NCBI GenBank assembly: GCA_023423995.1
Contig: JAFAEL010000031.1
Coordinates: 15,004-79,003, forward strand
Direction: 5' to 3'
Length of the DNA: 64,000 nt
Source: Pseudomonadota bacterium
GTDB lineage: Bacteria; Pseudomonadota; Alphaproteobacteria; Rhizobiales; Beijerinckiaceae
Below, in pieces: positions 32,108 to 40,810 of the stretch (positions are counted from its first letter, which is position 1; each line of letters opens with the position of its first letter). The notes beneath the pieces were generated by a model. It was not told where the DNA came from and did no database searches. It worked only from the letters and a program-made list of their open reading frames with translations. The position numbers and the translations under genes are program-made.

Positions 32108-33700
32108 ATGAACCGTCGAGAGATTTTGGCCACGATCGGCGCGGTCGCGCTCAGCGCTGGTTCTGCGCGCACGGCGTTCGCAGAAGCGCCCCGCCGGGGC
32201 GGCGTGCTCACCGTGCAGCTCAATGGCGAGCAGCGGGTCCTGAACCCCGCCATCCGGGCCTCGACGGGCGTCTACATCATTACCTCCAAGATCATGGAGG
32301 CGCTGGTCGATCTCGATAAGGACGGAAAGCCGAGCCCGGTCCTCGCGACGAGCTGGGAGGCGGCCCCGGACGGGAAGACGATCACGTTCAAGCTGCGCGA
32401 AGGCGTGACCTGGCATGACGGCAAGCCCTTCACCTCCGCGGACGTCCAGTACACGGCCATGGAGATGTGGAAGAAGTACCTGAATTACGGTACCCAGCTT
32501 CAGCAATATCTCGACGCCGTCGATACGCCGGACGCCAATACGGCCGTGTTCCGCTATTCCCGGCCGATGCCGACGGACCTGCTTCTCCGCGCGCTCTGCG
32601 ACCTCGGCTACATCGCCCCGAAGCACGTCTTCGAGGGGACGAACGTCCTCGAGAACCCGGCGAATACGGCCCCGATCGGCACCGGCCCGTTCAAGTTCGT
32701 CCAGTACGAGCGGGGCCAGTACGTCATCGCCGAGCGGAATCCGAACTACTGGCGCAAGGATTTCCCCTATCTCGACCGCATCGTCTGGCGCTTCATCACG
32801 GACAAGGCGGCGGCTACGGCCGCGCTCGAGACAGGGCAGGTGCAGACTTCGGAATACAATGCGCTCGCGCTAGCCGATCTCGACCGGCTGAAGAGCGACA
32901 AGCGGTTCACGGTTTCGAGCCGCGGCCTCGAGGCGAACGCGTTCAACAACACCCTCGAGTTCAACACCCGCCGGAAGGAACTCTCGGACGTACGGGTCCG
33001 GCGCGCGATCGCGCATGCGATCGACGTGCCCTTCTTCATCGAGAACTTCATCTACGGCGAGGGCAAGCCCGCTACGGGGCCGATCCCATCCTCCTCGACC
33101 GCCTTCTATCCGGAAGGATCGAAGCCGCCCTACGAGTTCGACGTGAAGCGCTCGAACGCGCTGCTTGACGAGGCCGGCTACAAGCGCGGCGCCGGCGGCA
33201 TCCGCTTCTCGCTGAAGCTCGTACCGATCCAGAACGGCGAGGACGTGCCGCTGCTCGCGACGTTCATCCAGCAGTCGCTCCAGAATGTCGGCATCCGGGT
33301 CGAGATCGTGAACCTCGACAATGCCGGCGCGCTCGCCACCGTCTATCGCGAGTGGAACTTCGACCTGGCGACGGGCTGGCACCAGTACCGGGGCGACCCG
33401 GCGGTCTCCACGACCGTCTGGTATCGTTCCGGCTCGCCGAGGGGCGCGCCGTGGACGAACCAGTATGGCTGGCAGTCGGACGCCGTCGACAAGCTCGTCG
33501 ACGATGCGGCGGCCGAACTCGATCCGGCCAAGCGCAAGGCGCTCTACGCCCAGTGGGTGAAGGCCGTGAACGAGGAGATCCCCGTTTGGATGATGACCGA
33601 GCGGACCTTCCTGGCGGCCACGTCCAAGAAGGTGAAGAACGACCACAACTACCCGCGCTGGGGCTCGGGCGACTGGCACGACACCTGGATCGAGGGGTAA
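32108..33700 (+). CDS. ABC transporter substrate-binding protein, peptide/nickel type (SBP_bac_5)
   Basis: 530-residue periplasmic binding protein. The N-terminus NRREILATIGAVALSAGSARTAFA is a twin-arginine signal. The mature part has the family regions VLATSWEAAPDGKTITFKLREGVTWHDG, GTGPFKFV, ERNPNYWRKDFPYLDRI and DVRVRRAIAHAIDVP. These proteins bind di- or oligopeptides, glycosides or related solutes; the ligand is not predictable here. Two permease genes follow after a 211-base gap filled by a multi-hairpin repeat. No ATPase genes of the DppD/DppF kind are present. Confidence 0.92.
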   Translation: MNRREILATIGAVALSAGSARTAFAEAPRRGGVLTVQLNGEQRVLNPAIRASTGVYIITSKIMEALVDLDKDGKPSPVLATSWEAAPDGKTITFKLREGVTWHDGKPFTSADVQYTAMEMWKKYLNYGTQLQQYLDAVDTPDANTAVFRYSRPMPTDLLLRALCDLGYIAPKHVFEGTNVLENPANTAPIGTGPFKFVQYERGQYVIAERNPNYWRKDFPYLDRIVWRFITDKAAATAALETGQVQTSEYNALALADLDRLKSDKRFTVSSRGLEANAFNNTLEFNTRRKELSDVRVRRAIAHAIDVPFFIENFIYGEGKPATGPIPSSSTAFYPEGSKPPYEFDVKRSNALLDEAGYKRGAGGIRFSLKLVPIQNGEDVPLLATFIQQSLQNVGIRVEIVNLDNAGALATVYREWNFDLATGWHQYRGDPAVSTTVWYRSGSPRGAPWTNQYGWQSDAVDKLVDDAAAELDPAKRKALYAQWVKAVNEEIPVWMMTERTFLAATSKKVKNDHNYPRWGSGDWHDTWIEG

Positions 33701-33713
33701 GGAAGCCCTGTCG

Positions 33714-33911
33714 CCTCTCCCCGTGCGAACGGGGAGAGGTCGAGCGACCCAAAGCGTCGACCGCGTGAGGGGCAGAATGCTGCGCCTCCCACCGCCCCTC
33801 ATCCGGTTGCTCTGAACCCGGCTGTTGCCGAGTTCAGCCTATCGGCACCCAAGTCGGGCAGGCCCGACTTGCGTTCGAGCAACTCGACTTCTCCCCGCTG
33901 GCGGGGAGAAG
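33714..33911. repeat. Composite intergenic palindromic repeat (five hairpins)
   Basis: Between the binding protein and first permease gene lie five inverted repeats in a row: CCTCTCCCC/GGGGAGAGG (33714-33739), TGAGGGGC/GCCCCTCA (33766-33801), CTGAAC-N-CGGC/GCCG-N-GTTCAG (33812-33837), AAGTCGGGC/GCCCGACTT (33851-33870) and CTTCTCCCCG/CGGGGAGAAG (33888-33911). It has the look of a dispersed REP-like element of alphaproteobacteria. The last arm supplies the ribosome site of the permease gene. Confidence 0.75.
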
Positions 33912-34901
33912 ATGGCCGCACCCATGACCATCCTCCTCCTCGCCCTCCGCCGGCTGGCCGCGAGCCTCCCGACGCTGCTCCTGATCCTCGTCGGACTGTT
34001 CCTGCTGCTGCAGCTCGCGCCCGGGGACACCGTTGACGCGCTCATGGCGCAGATGGGCGGGGGAGACCCGGCGACGGCCGCCGAGCTCCGCCGGTATTAC
34101 GGGCTGGACCTTTCGGCGGCCGCGCAGCTCGGGCGCTATGTCCTCCGTCTCGTCCAGCTCGATCTCGGGATGTCGGCGATCTACGGCAAGCCAGTCGCGG
34201 ACGTCATTGCCGAGCGGCTCCCTGTAACGCTCCTCCTGATGGGAACTTCGCTCACGCTCGCCTTCATCGGCGGGATGACCCTCGGCGTGATTGCGGCGCG
34301 GACCGTCGGCCGCTGGCCCGACACCCTGCTGTCGACCTTCGGCCTGATCTTCTACGCGACGCCGTCCTTCTGGTTCGGCCTGATGGGGATCGTGGTCTTC
34401 GCGATCACGCTCGGCTGGCTGCCGTCAGGCGGCTTCGAGGAGGTCGGGTCGGGCGCAACGGGCCTGGAGAGAGCGCTCGACATCGCGCGCCACCTGGTGC
34501 TCCCGACCGTGACACTCGCCCTCATCTTCCTGGCGACCTACCTCCGGGTGATGCGGACCGCGATGCTGGAGGTCATGAACCTCGACTTCGTCCGCACGGC
34601 CCGCGCCAAGGGCGTCGGCCAGACGGCAGTCACCATCCGTCACGCGCTCCGCAATGCGCTCCTGCCCATGGTCACGATCCTCGGCCTGCAGGCGGGCACG
34701 ATGCTCGGCGGTTCGGTCGTGGTGGAAAGCGTCTTCGCGCTGCCCGGCCTTGGCCGCCTCGCCTATGAATCGGTCGTCCAGCGCGATCTCAACACGCTTC
34801 TCGGCATCGTGTTCGTCTCCGCCATCCTCGTCATCCTCATCAACTTCGTGGTCGACCTTCTCTACGCCTGGCTCGACCCGCGCATCGCGGCGGGCGCCTG
34901 A
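33912..34901 (+). CDS. ABC transporter permease, DppB/OppB type
   Basis: 329-residue inner-membrane subunit. Membrane segment 1 (SLPTLLLILVGLFLLLQLAPGD) is the typical DppB N-terminus with PGD, and the EAA loop is DFVRTARAKGVGQTAVTIRHALRNALLP, which docks onto the ATPase. The end GRLAYESVVQRDLNTLLGIVFVSAILVILINFVVDLLYAWLDPRI is conserved. ATG 33912 has GGGGAGA just upstream, inside the right arm of a palindromic repeat; ATG 33924 is the alternative. The stop is separated from the next gene by one base (TGAGATG). Confidence 0.92.
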   Translation: MAAPMTILLLALRRLAASLPTLLLILVGLFLLLQLAPGDTVDALMAQMGGGDPATAAELRRYYGLDLSAAAQLGRYVLRLVQLDLGMSAIYGKPVADVIAERLPVTLLLMGTSLTLAFIGGMTLGVIAARTVGRWPDTLLSTFGLIFYATPSFWFGLMGIVVFAITLGWLPSGGFEEVGSGATGLERALDIARHLVLPTVTLALIFLATYLRVMRTAMLEVMNLDFVRTARAKGVGQTAVTIRHALRNALLPMVTILGLQAGTMLGGSVVVESVFALPGLGRLAYESVVQRDLNTLLGIVFVSAILVILINFVVDLLYAWLDPRIAAGA

Positions 34902-34902
34902 G

Positions 34903-35739
34903 ATGGTGCTGCTCGACCGCTATCGGCGCAGCCCGGCCTCGATCGTCGGGGCCGTGCTTCTTCTTCTCGTGATCGGGGTCGCCGTCGCGGCGCCGTTCGT
35001 GTTCCCGAAGGACCCGCTGAGCCTCGCCGGACGCCCGCTGCAATGGCCGATGGCGAACCCGCGCTTCTGGCTCGGGACGGATCCGAGCGGCCGCGACATC
35101 GCCTCGCAGATCTTCCACGGCGCCCGCGTGGCCCTGCTCATCGGGCTCGTCGCGGCCGTGATCTCGGTTGGAATCGGGATCGTCATCGGAGCCCTCGCGG
35201 GCTTCTACGGCGGCTGGGTCGACACGCTGCTGATGCGCGTGGCGGAGGCCTTCCAGACGCTTCCGAGCTTCCTCCTGCTGCTCGTGTTCGTCGCGGTGTT
35301 CGGGTCCGACATCATCACCGTGACGATCGCGATCGGCCTCGTCTCCTGGCCGGCACCGGCACGCCTCACGCGGGCCGAGTTCCTCTCGCTGAAGAACCGC
35401 GAATTCGTGCAGGCCTGCAGGGTGCTCGGCATGAGCGATGCCAAGATCATCTTCCAGGAGATGCTGCCGAACGCGCTTCCCCCCGTGATCGTCTACGGCA
35501 GCATCGTCATGGCGACAGCGATCCTGCTGGAGAGCGCACTCGCCTTCCTGTCGCTCTCAGATCCGAACATCGCCTCATGGGGCAACCTGATCGGGGCCGG
35601 CCGCGGCGTGCTGCGCACGCAATGGTACGTGTCGGCCATTCCCGGCGTTGCGATCCTGCTCACCGTGTTGGCCGTATCGCTCGTCGGGCAGGGGCTCAAC
35701 GACGCGCTCAATCCGCAACTCCGCAACTCCGGCGATTGA
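34903..35739 (+). CDS. ABC transporter permease, DppC/OppC type
   Basis: 278-residue partner permease. It opens with a short cytoplasmic N-terminus and a membrane segment, then the DppC hallmark HxLGTDPSGRDI-like stretch (FWLGTDPSGRDIASQIFHGAR). The EAA loop is NREFVQACRVLGMSDAKIIFQEMLPNALPP, followed by the conserved PNIASWGNLIGAGR. The start at 34903 lies one base after the previous stop, so the pair is translationally coupled. No ATP-binding genes follow; the next gene, 30 bases on, is a glyoxalase-like protein. The ATPases must come from elsewhere or be shared with another transporter. Confidence 0.92.
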   Translation: MVLLDRYRRSPASIVGAVLLLLVIGVAVAAPFVFPKDPLSLAGRPLQWPMANPRFWLGTDPSGRDIASQIFHGARVALLIGLVAAVISVGIGIVIGALAGFYGGWVDTLLMRVAEAFQTLPSFLLLLVFVAVFGSDIITVTIAIGLVSWPAPARLTRAEFLSLKNREFVQACRVLGMSDAKIIFQEMLPNALPPVIVYGSIVMATAILLESALAFLSLSDPNIASWGNLIGAGRGVLRTQWYVSAIPGVAILLTVLAVSLVGQGLNDALNPQLRNSGD

Positions 35740-35769
35740 GCCGGGGCGCTTCTCTAGAGGAAACCTCCC

Positions 35770-36555
35770 ATGTCCCTGGCGCTCGACCATATCGTGATCG
35801 CAGTTGCGGATCTCGACGCAGCCTTCGACGACTACACGAAGCTCGGCTTCACGGTGATCCGCGGCGGCGAGCACGCGAACGGCATCACGCACAACGTGCT
35901 CGTCGTCTTCCAGGACGGAGCCTATCTCGAATTGATCGGCTGGAAGACGCCGGAGCCGGGCAACCGCTGGTCCGACATCTTCCACACTCATGGCGAGGGC
36001 TTCGTCGACCATGCGCTCCTGCCCGACGACATCCCCGGGATCGTCTCGCGCGCCCAATCACGCGGGCTGGACATCGCCGACCCGATCGATGGTGGGCGCA
36101 ACCGCCCGGACGGACAGCGCCTGGAATGGCAGACGGCGCGCTCGCCGAAGCCGGACGTGCCGTTCCTGTGCGGGGACGTCACGCCGCGTGCCGGTCGGGT
36201 GCAGGAGGGCGAGGTGCGGGTTCACCCGAACGGCGTCACAGGTGTGGCGAGCCTCACGATCGCCGTGAACGACGCCGACGTGTCCGCGAAGCGGTATGCG
36301 GCGCTGCTCGGCGGCGACGTTCCGAAGGTTGAGGAGGGCGTCGTCGGCGATGCCCCGGCGCGCACGGCCTCTTTCCGGCTCGCGAACGGCACCCGCGTGA
36401 CCCTGGCGAGCCCGGTCGGCGCCGAGGGCGAGCTCGCGAAGGCGCTCGCGGAGCGCGGCGAGGGTCCCTTCGCGGCCGTGTTCGCCGCGACCGGCGGCGC
36501 CGCGCGGGAACTCGATCCGGCGCTCACGCACGGGGCGCGCCTGTCGATCGCCTGA
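35770..36555 (+). CDS. VOC-superfamily protein, glyoxalase-like
   Basis: 261 residues. The first beta-alpha-beta-beta-beta unit begins LDHIVIAVADLDAAFDDYTKLGFTV with the metal-type His in HIV; AYLELIGW and FVDHALLP follow, matching the Glyoxalase_3-type subgroup. A second, weaker unit begins near residue 158 (GVASLTIAVNDADVSAKRYAALLG). Members are often uncharacterised; the domain could act on a small metabolite or bind it. It is 30 bases behind the permease gene and 12 bases ahead of the DsbA-family isomerase, so it likely belongs to the same operon, suggesting a link between the imported solute and its processing. Confidence 0.8.
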   Translation: MSLALDHIVIAVADLDAAFDDYTKLGFTVIRGGEHANGITHNVLVVFQDGAYLELIGWKTPEPGNRWSDIFHTHGEGFVDHALLPDDIPGIVSRAQSRGLDIADPIDGGRNRPDGQRLEWQTARSPKPDVPFLCGDVTPRAGRVQEGEVRVHPNGVTGVASLTIAVNDADVSAKRYAALLGGDVPKVEEGVVGDAPARTASFRLANGTRVTLASPVGAEGELAKALAERGEGPFAAVFAATGGAARELDPALTHGARLSIA

Positions 36556-36567
36556 ATGGAGGGTACG

Positions 36568-37197
36568 ATGCTCGAGCTGCCCTGCTTCTACACGCTCTCG
36601 TCCCCCTGGGCTTATCTCGGGGGGCCGCAACTCCAGGACATCGTGCGGCGGCATCGGGTTCGGCTCGTGCTGAAGCCGTACGATTTTCAGGAGGTCGTGC
36701 CGAAGACCGGCGGCGTGCCGATCCGGACCCGGCCGCAGCCTCGGCGCGACTACCATCGCACCGAGCTGGCACGCTGGAGCGCCTATCTCGGCCTGCCGCT
36801 CAATCTCGAGCCAAAGCATTACCCGATGCAGAACCCGGCCCCGAACTGGAACAAGTTCGCGGGCTGGACGGTCATCGCGGCCCAGCAAGCCGGCCTGGAT
36901 GCCTTTCCGCTCTCGCACGCGATTCTGCGCGCGCTCTGGGCGGAGGAGCAGGACATCGCTGACCCGGCCGTGCGCCGCCGCATCGCGGACGAGAACGGCT
37001 ATGACGGGGCGGCGCTCGTGTCGCTGGAGACGAGCGATACGGTCCAGGCCGAGTACCGGGCGAACGGCGAGGAGGCGGAACGCCTGGGCGTGTTCGGCTC
37101 ACCCACGCTCGTCATCGGCGACGAGCTGTTCTGGGGCCAGGACCGCTACGGCTTCGCCGACCGGGCGCTTGCCCTTCGGGCGGCCGCGAGGTCTTAG
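36568..37197 (+). CDS. 2-hydroxychromene-2-carboxylate isomerase / DsbA-family (kappa GST-like)
   Basis: 209 residues with the DsbA-like thioredoxin fold of HCCA isomerase and kappa-class GSTs. FYTLSSPWAYLGG replaces the CxxC motif with SPWAY, where the serine binds glutathione. RDYHRTELARWSAYLGLPLN and VFGSPTLVIGDELFWGQDR are the conserved C-terminal features. In naphthalene degraders it isomerises hydroxychromene carboxylate; most other members have unknown substrates. GGAGGG fixes the start at 36568; an ATG 12 bases earlier overlaps the previous stop. It is convergent with bluB. Confidence 0.87.
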   Translation: MLELPCFYTLSSPWAYLGGPQLQDIVRRHRVRLVLKPYDFQEVVPKTGGVPIRTRPQPRRDYHRTELARWSAYLGLPLNLEPKHYPMQNPAPNWNKFAGWTVIAAQQAGLDAFPLSHAILRALWAEEQDIADPAVRRRIADENGYDGAALVSLETSDTVQAEYRANGEEAERLGVFGSPTLVIGDELFWGQDRYGFADRALALRAAARS

Positions 37198-37255
37198 CTC
37201 CCCAGGCCTGAAGCGATCCTCCGGCCGGGCTCGACCCGGAGTGGAGTGGGACGCG

Positions 37256-37885
37256 TCAGCGCCTGATCACCACGGCATCGGGGGCGCGGCGGCGCTCCCA
37301 GCCTTCCCGCTCCAGCTCGGGCACGAGTTCCTGCCCGGCCGGATAGCCGAGGCAGAAATAGCCGATCAGATTCCAGGACGGCGGGACGTCGAGGGCGGCG
37401 GCGACCTCCGCTGGATCCAGGATCGAGATCCAGCCGAGCCCGATGCCCTCGGCCCGCGCCGCGAGCCAGATCGTGTGGACCGCCATCACGGCCGAGTAGG
37501 CGAGCGTGGCCGGCATGGTCCGGCGGCCGAGGCCGTGGCCCTGGGGCGGATCGGGATCGACAAACACCGCGAACTGGCACGGCGCCTCGTCGAAGCCGGC
37601 GAGCTTGAGCCGGGCGTAGAGGGCGGCGCGGTCCTCCGACTGGGACTGCAGCGCATCGGCGTTGCATCGCTCGAAGGAAGCCCGGACGGCGGCGCGGCGC
37701 CCGGGCTCTTCGACCACGACGAACCGCCAGGGCTCGCTCAAGCCGACCGAGGGCGCGAGGCAGGCAAGCTGGATCAGGCGCTCCAGCGTGCCGTCCGGGA
37801 GCGGGTCCGTCTTGAACCGACGCACATCCCGCCGCCAGGCGATCAGCTGCGCGAGGCCATCTCGAAAGTCCGTGCCGAACTGCAT
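37256..37885 (-). CDS. bluB: 5,6-dimethylbenzimidazole synthase BluB
   Basis: 209-residue nitroreductase-fold enzyme that cannibalises reduced FMN with oxygen to give the lower ligand of vitamin B12. Features that separate it from ordinary nitroreductases are WRRDVRRFKTDPLP, LACLAPSVGLSEPWRFV, LGRRTMPATLAYSAV and GLGWISILDP. ATG 37885 gives the family N-terminus. Together with the upstream monooxygenase gene (10-base gap) it forms a two-gene unit on this strand. No other cobalamin genes and no obvious B12 riboswitch are nearby. Confidence 0.9.
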   Translation of the reverse strand: MQFGTDFRDGLAQLIAWRRDVRRFKTDPLPDGTLERLIQLACLAPSVGLSEPWRFVVVEEPGRRAAVRASFERCNADALQSQSEDRAALYARLKLAGFDEAPCQFAVFVDPDPPQGHGLGRRTMPATLAYSAVMAVHTIWLAARAEGIGLGWISILDPAEVAAALDVPPSWNLIGYFCLGYPAGQELVPELEREGWERRRAPDAVVIRR

Positions 37886-37895
37886 GGCAGCACCT

Positions 37896-39317
37896 TCAGA
37901 GGGCAAAGAACGGCGTGCTCTCGAGTTCCGGCTCGGCGAAGGCTTCGAGCAGCTTTCGCTGGTGATCGAGGTCCTCGCGGAAGAGCGCCTGCGCGACGCC
38001 GACCGCGAGCTTGTTTGCGCCGATTTCGACGCCGGGGATATCGCCGGAGAGCTGGCGATGGCTCAGATGGGCGGAGTAGTTGAACAGGTGGATGCGGGAC
38101 AGGGCCGGGCTGCTGTCGGGCATCTTTCCGACCAGTTCGAACGCCCGGCCGAGATAGGGGAAGCGCGCGAGGGCCGGACGCCGGAGTTCCTCGGGCGGCT
38201 GGTAGCGATCGCCCCAGGTCGCCGCCTCGTCAGCGATCGCCCGCAGTTCGGGCGTGGCCGCGAGGTCGACCTTGAACCCCGTCCCGACGATCAGGAAGTC
38301 GGCGCGGGCATCGGGCCGCCCATCGATGCCGAGCCGGACACCCGACCCGTCCCGGGCGGCGGAGGTGATCGGTGATCCAAGGTGGATGCGGAATTGCTCG
38401 TGCCGGATCGTCCTGTGCACGGTCTCGTGCGGGGGCGGCGCCTGCAGGTCCTCGAGATAGACGCTGAACGCCCATCTCTCGGCATCGTCCAGCGCCTCCC
38501 AGCCATGGTACCAGCCCGGATTGGCGGTGCCGCGGCTCTTGTTGACCTGGGGCAGGACCTTGCGGCGGACATACATGTCGACGGCGCGGGCGCCAGCCTC
38601 GAGCGCGGTCGCAGCGTTGTCCCAGGCCGAAGCGCCGCCGCCCAGGACGGCGACCTTCCGGCCGCGGAGCCTCTCGAAGTCGATCGGGTCGGCAGAGTGC
38701 GCAGCAAGGTCGGAGAAGAGCGAGGCATCGACGAAATCGGGGATGTAGCCGCCCCCGATCCCGCCACGTCCCGTCGCGAGGACGAGGTGCCGGACGAAGC
38801 GGGTGCGGTCTCCCTCCGGGCCGCGCAGCGAAACCTGGAGCAGGTTGCCGGCAGGCTCGACGCTCACGAGTTCCGTTTCGTTCGTGACCGGCAGCGCGAG
38901 AACCCGGGCCAGCCAGCCCAGATACTCCGCCCAGACGGCGTTCGGGATCTTGTAGAGCGCTTCCCAGCCGGCATCGCCCTCCCGGGCCTCGTACCAGGCA
39001 CGGAAGGTGAGGGCTGGGATGCCGAGCGCCGGCCCGGTCAGGTGCTTCGGCGAGCGAAGCGTCTCCATGCGGGCGAAGGTGGTCCAGGGACCCTCTCGGC
39101 CGGCTGGCGCACGGTCCACCAACTCCAGGTGCCGCACGCCAACGGAGATCAGGGCGGATGCCGCAGCGATGCCGAGCATTCCCGCCCCGACGACGAGCAC
39201 GTCGAGCACCTCCGAGCCGTCGGGCGCGGTGACGCGGGCAGGCCAGTTCGCAGGGGGGAAGTTGAGACGCGCAAGGTCGGCCCGCAGGCGGCCTTCGAGC
39301 GCAGCAAGGCCGCTCAT
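37896..39317 (-). CDS. Flavin-containing (FAD/NADPH) monooxygenase
   Basis: 473 residues. The FAD fold is VLVVGAGMLGIAAASALISVG and the NADPH fold is KVAVLGGGASAWDNAATALEAGA, the two-fold layout of class B flavin monooxygenases (FMO/BVMO/SidA-like). LVLATGRGGIGGGYIP and LIVGTGFKVDL are the linking motifs, the latter corresponding to the ATG motif of this group. The exact FxGxxxHxxxW(P/D) fingerprint was not found, so a hydroxylase acting on a soluble amine or sulfur compound is possible. ATG 39317 is used. The stop lies 10 bases before the bluB start. Confidence 0.85.
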   Translation of the reverse strand: MSGLAALEGRLRADLARLNFPPANWPARVTAPDGSEVLDVLVVGAGMLGIAAASALISVGVRHLELVDRAPAGREGPWTTFARMETLRSPKHLTGPALGIPALTFRAWYEAREGDAGWEALYKIPNAVWAEYLGWLARVLALPVTNETELVSVEPAGNLLQVSLRGPEGDRTRFVRHLVLATGRGGIGGGYIPDFVDASLFSDLAAHSADPIDFERLRGRKVAVLGGGASAWDNAATALEAGARAVDMYVRRKVLPQVNKSRGTANPGWYHGWEALDDAERWAFSVYLEDLQAPPPHETVHRTIRHEQFRIHLGSPITSAARDGSGVRLGIDGRPDARADFLIVGTGFKVDLAATPELRAIADEAATWGDRYQPPEELRRPALARFPYLGRAFELVGKMPDSSPALSRIHLFNYSAHLSHRQLSGDIPGVEIGANKLAVGVAQALFREDLDHQRKLLEAFAEPELESTPFFAL

Positions 39318-39660
39318 GGGTGGGTCATCTACCCGGCAAGGGAACCGTGGAAAAGGGGAATCCGACGCCCCGTCTTCCACTTGTCGACAAAGCCGCCTGA
39401 GAGGCCTGATCGGCGCTCCGTTCCGGCCAGACCTAGGCGCAGGAAGTAGTCCCGACAGAGCACGAGGGAAACTGCCCCGCACCTCGGAATAACCGTCGAG
39501 ACCATCCGCCATGCACACGGGCGGACCGGCGGGGTCCGGAGGTACGTCCAAGTTGAAGAAGCACCCTCGACCGCCCTGTGATGAAGCTTGAAGGTGGGGT
39601 GCCGCCAGTCGGCGCCGTCGAGGACATCCCTTGGGCAGGCACCTGATTCCGGAGAGCTGC
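39318..39660. other. 343-base interval without a recognised gene
   Basis: Divergent promoter region of the flavin monooxygenase and the BcsL-type gene. No convincing frame, hairpin or operator was seen. A TTG at 39631 is in frame with the following gene but has no ribosome site. Confidence 0.5.
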
Positions 39661-40776
39661 GTGAGCGACGTGCAGCATGAGATCCTCGAAGCGGACCAAC
39701 TCCCTCAGCTGCGAAATGATTGGCTCAGCCTGGAGGCGTCGGCGACCGGCTTCCAGACCTATGATTGGTGCCACGCCTGGGTGAAGGCGGCCGGCGAGGC
39801 CGGCAGCCCGGAGAGCGTCCGGATCCTGGTTCAGAGAGTGGCCGGGAAGGTGGCGCTGATCTGGCCCATGGCCATTCGGCAGCTCGGACCCTGCCTCATC
39901 CTGCATACGCTGGGAGAGCCCGCGACGCAGTACAGCGAGGTTCTGATCCGCGACGATCCCCAGGGCCAGGAACTGCTCGCACTGGCCTGGGCCGCCATCT
40001 CGTCATGGAAGGGCATCGACGCGATCGAACTGCGCCGCGTGCGTCAGACCTCCAAACTGTCGCAACTGGAGGCCCTGCGCCGTTTCGAAGCTCCCGGATC
40101 GCTCGAGGCGGCCCCCTATGTCGATGTCTCTGGAAAGGCTGGCGGAAGCGCCATCGGGCAGCGGACGGGCCGATCCCGGAATGCGCTCCGCCGCCATGAG
40201 CGCCTCCTGTCCGAGCGCGGGGAGGTCCGGTTCGAGATCCTCAGGGGCCCAGAGGACCAACTCGGCGCCTGCCGCGAGGCCCGGATCCTCAAGGACAGTT
40301 GGCGCGCGCGTAAGATGATCGTCACGGCCGGTTACGCGCACCCGGCAAGCCAGGGCTTTCTGGAAAGCCTGGCCGAGCAGGGTCAGCTCTGTGGGGCGAG
40401 GTTGCGGGTGGGCGAGGACACCGCGGCGATCGAGATCGGGATGGTGAGGAACGGCGTCTACCTGTCGCTCGTGCAGAGCTACGACGAGCGCTTCTCCCGC
40501 CATGCTCCAGGCCGGATTCTCTTCTGGCGCTTTCTCGACGAGTGCCCGAAGCTCGGCATAAGCGTTTTCGACTTCCTTGCTCCGGCGACCAGGCACAAGC
40601 AGGAATGGTCGGAGGGTGCCGTCGCAACGCGGGACTACTTCGTCCCGATCTCCAGGCGGGGGCGCGTCGCCGCCTACTACCTCTCCCACACGAAGCCGGC
40701 CCTCAAGCGGATCTATCTCAGGCTTCCCGGATGGGGGAAGAAGATCGCGGAACGGTCCCTGCTGCGATTGAGCTGA
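39661..40776 (+). CDS. GNAT-fold acetyltransferase of the BcsL/CelD family
   Basis: 371 residues. The protein has the two-part GNAT layout of the BcsL/CelD group: N-terminal WLSLEASATGFQTYDWCHAWV and C-terminal YLSLVQSYDERFSRHAPGRILFWRFLDE...ISVFDFLAP, where HAPGRIL is the acyl-carrier binding loop. Such enzymes modify exopolysaccharides or related surface glycans. The start is a GTG at 39661 with GGAG 8 bases upstream. No polysaccharide cluster is adjacent; the neighbour is a convergent FAD monooxygenase. Confidence 0.85.
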   Translation: MSDVQHEILEADQLPQLRNDWLSLEASATGFQTYDWCHAWVKAAGEAGSPESVRILVQRVAGKVALIWPMAIRQLGPCLILHTLGEPATQYSEVLIRDDPQGQELLALAWAAISSWKGIDAIELRRVRQTSKLSQLEALRRFEAPGSLEAAPYVDVSGKAGGSAIGQRTGRSRNALRRHERLLSERGEVRFEILRGPEDQLGACREARILKDSWRARKMIVTAGYAHPASQGFLESLAEQGQLCGARLRVGEDTAAIEIGMVRNGVYLSLVQSYDERFSRHAPGRILFWRFLDECPKLGISVFDFLAPATRHKQEWSEGAVATRDYFVPISRRGRVAAYYLSHTKPALKRIYLRLPGWGKKIAERSLLRLS

Positions 40777-40791
40777 GAGGCAAGTCTCCGC

Positions 40792-40807
40792 GGGCGCGCC
40801 AGCGCCC
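40792..40807. terminator. Short hairpin between the BcsL-type gene and the FAD monooxygenase
   Basis: GGGCGC-GCCA-GCGCCC lies in the 34-base gap between two convergent genes. The stem is only 6 bp and no U tract follows, so this is a weak terminator candidate. Confidence 0.4.
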
Positions 40808-40810
40808 CCT

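Noticed and set aside
37886..37906. TTG start for bluB overlapping the previous gene
   Set aside because: The ATG at 37885 fits the family N-terminus and avoids overlap.
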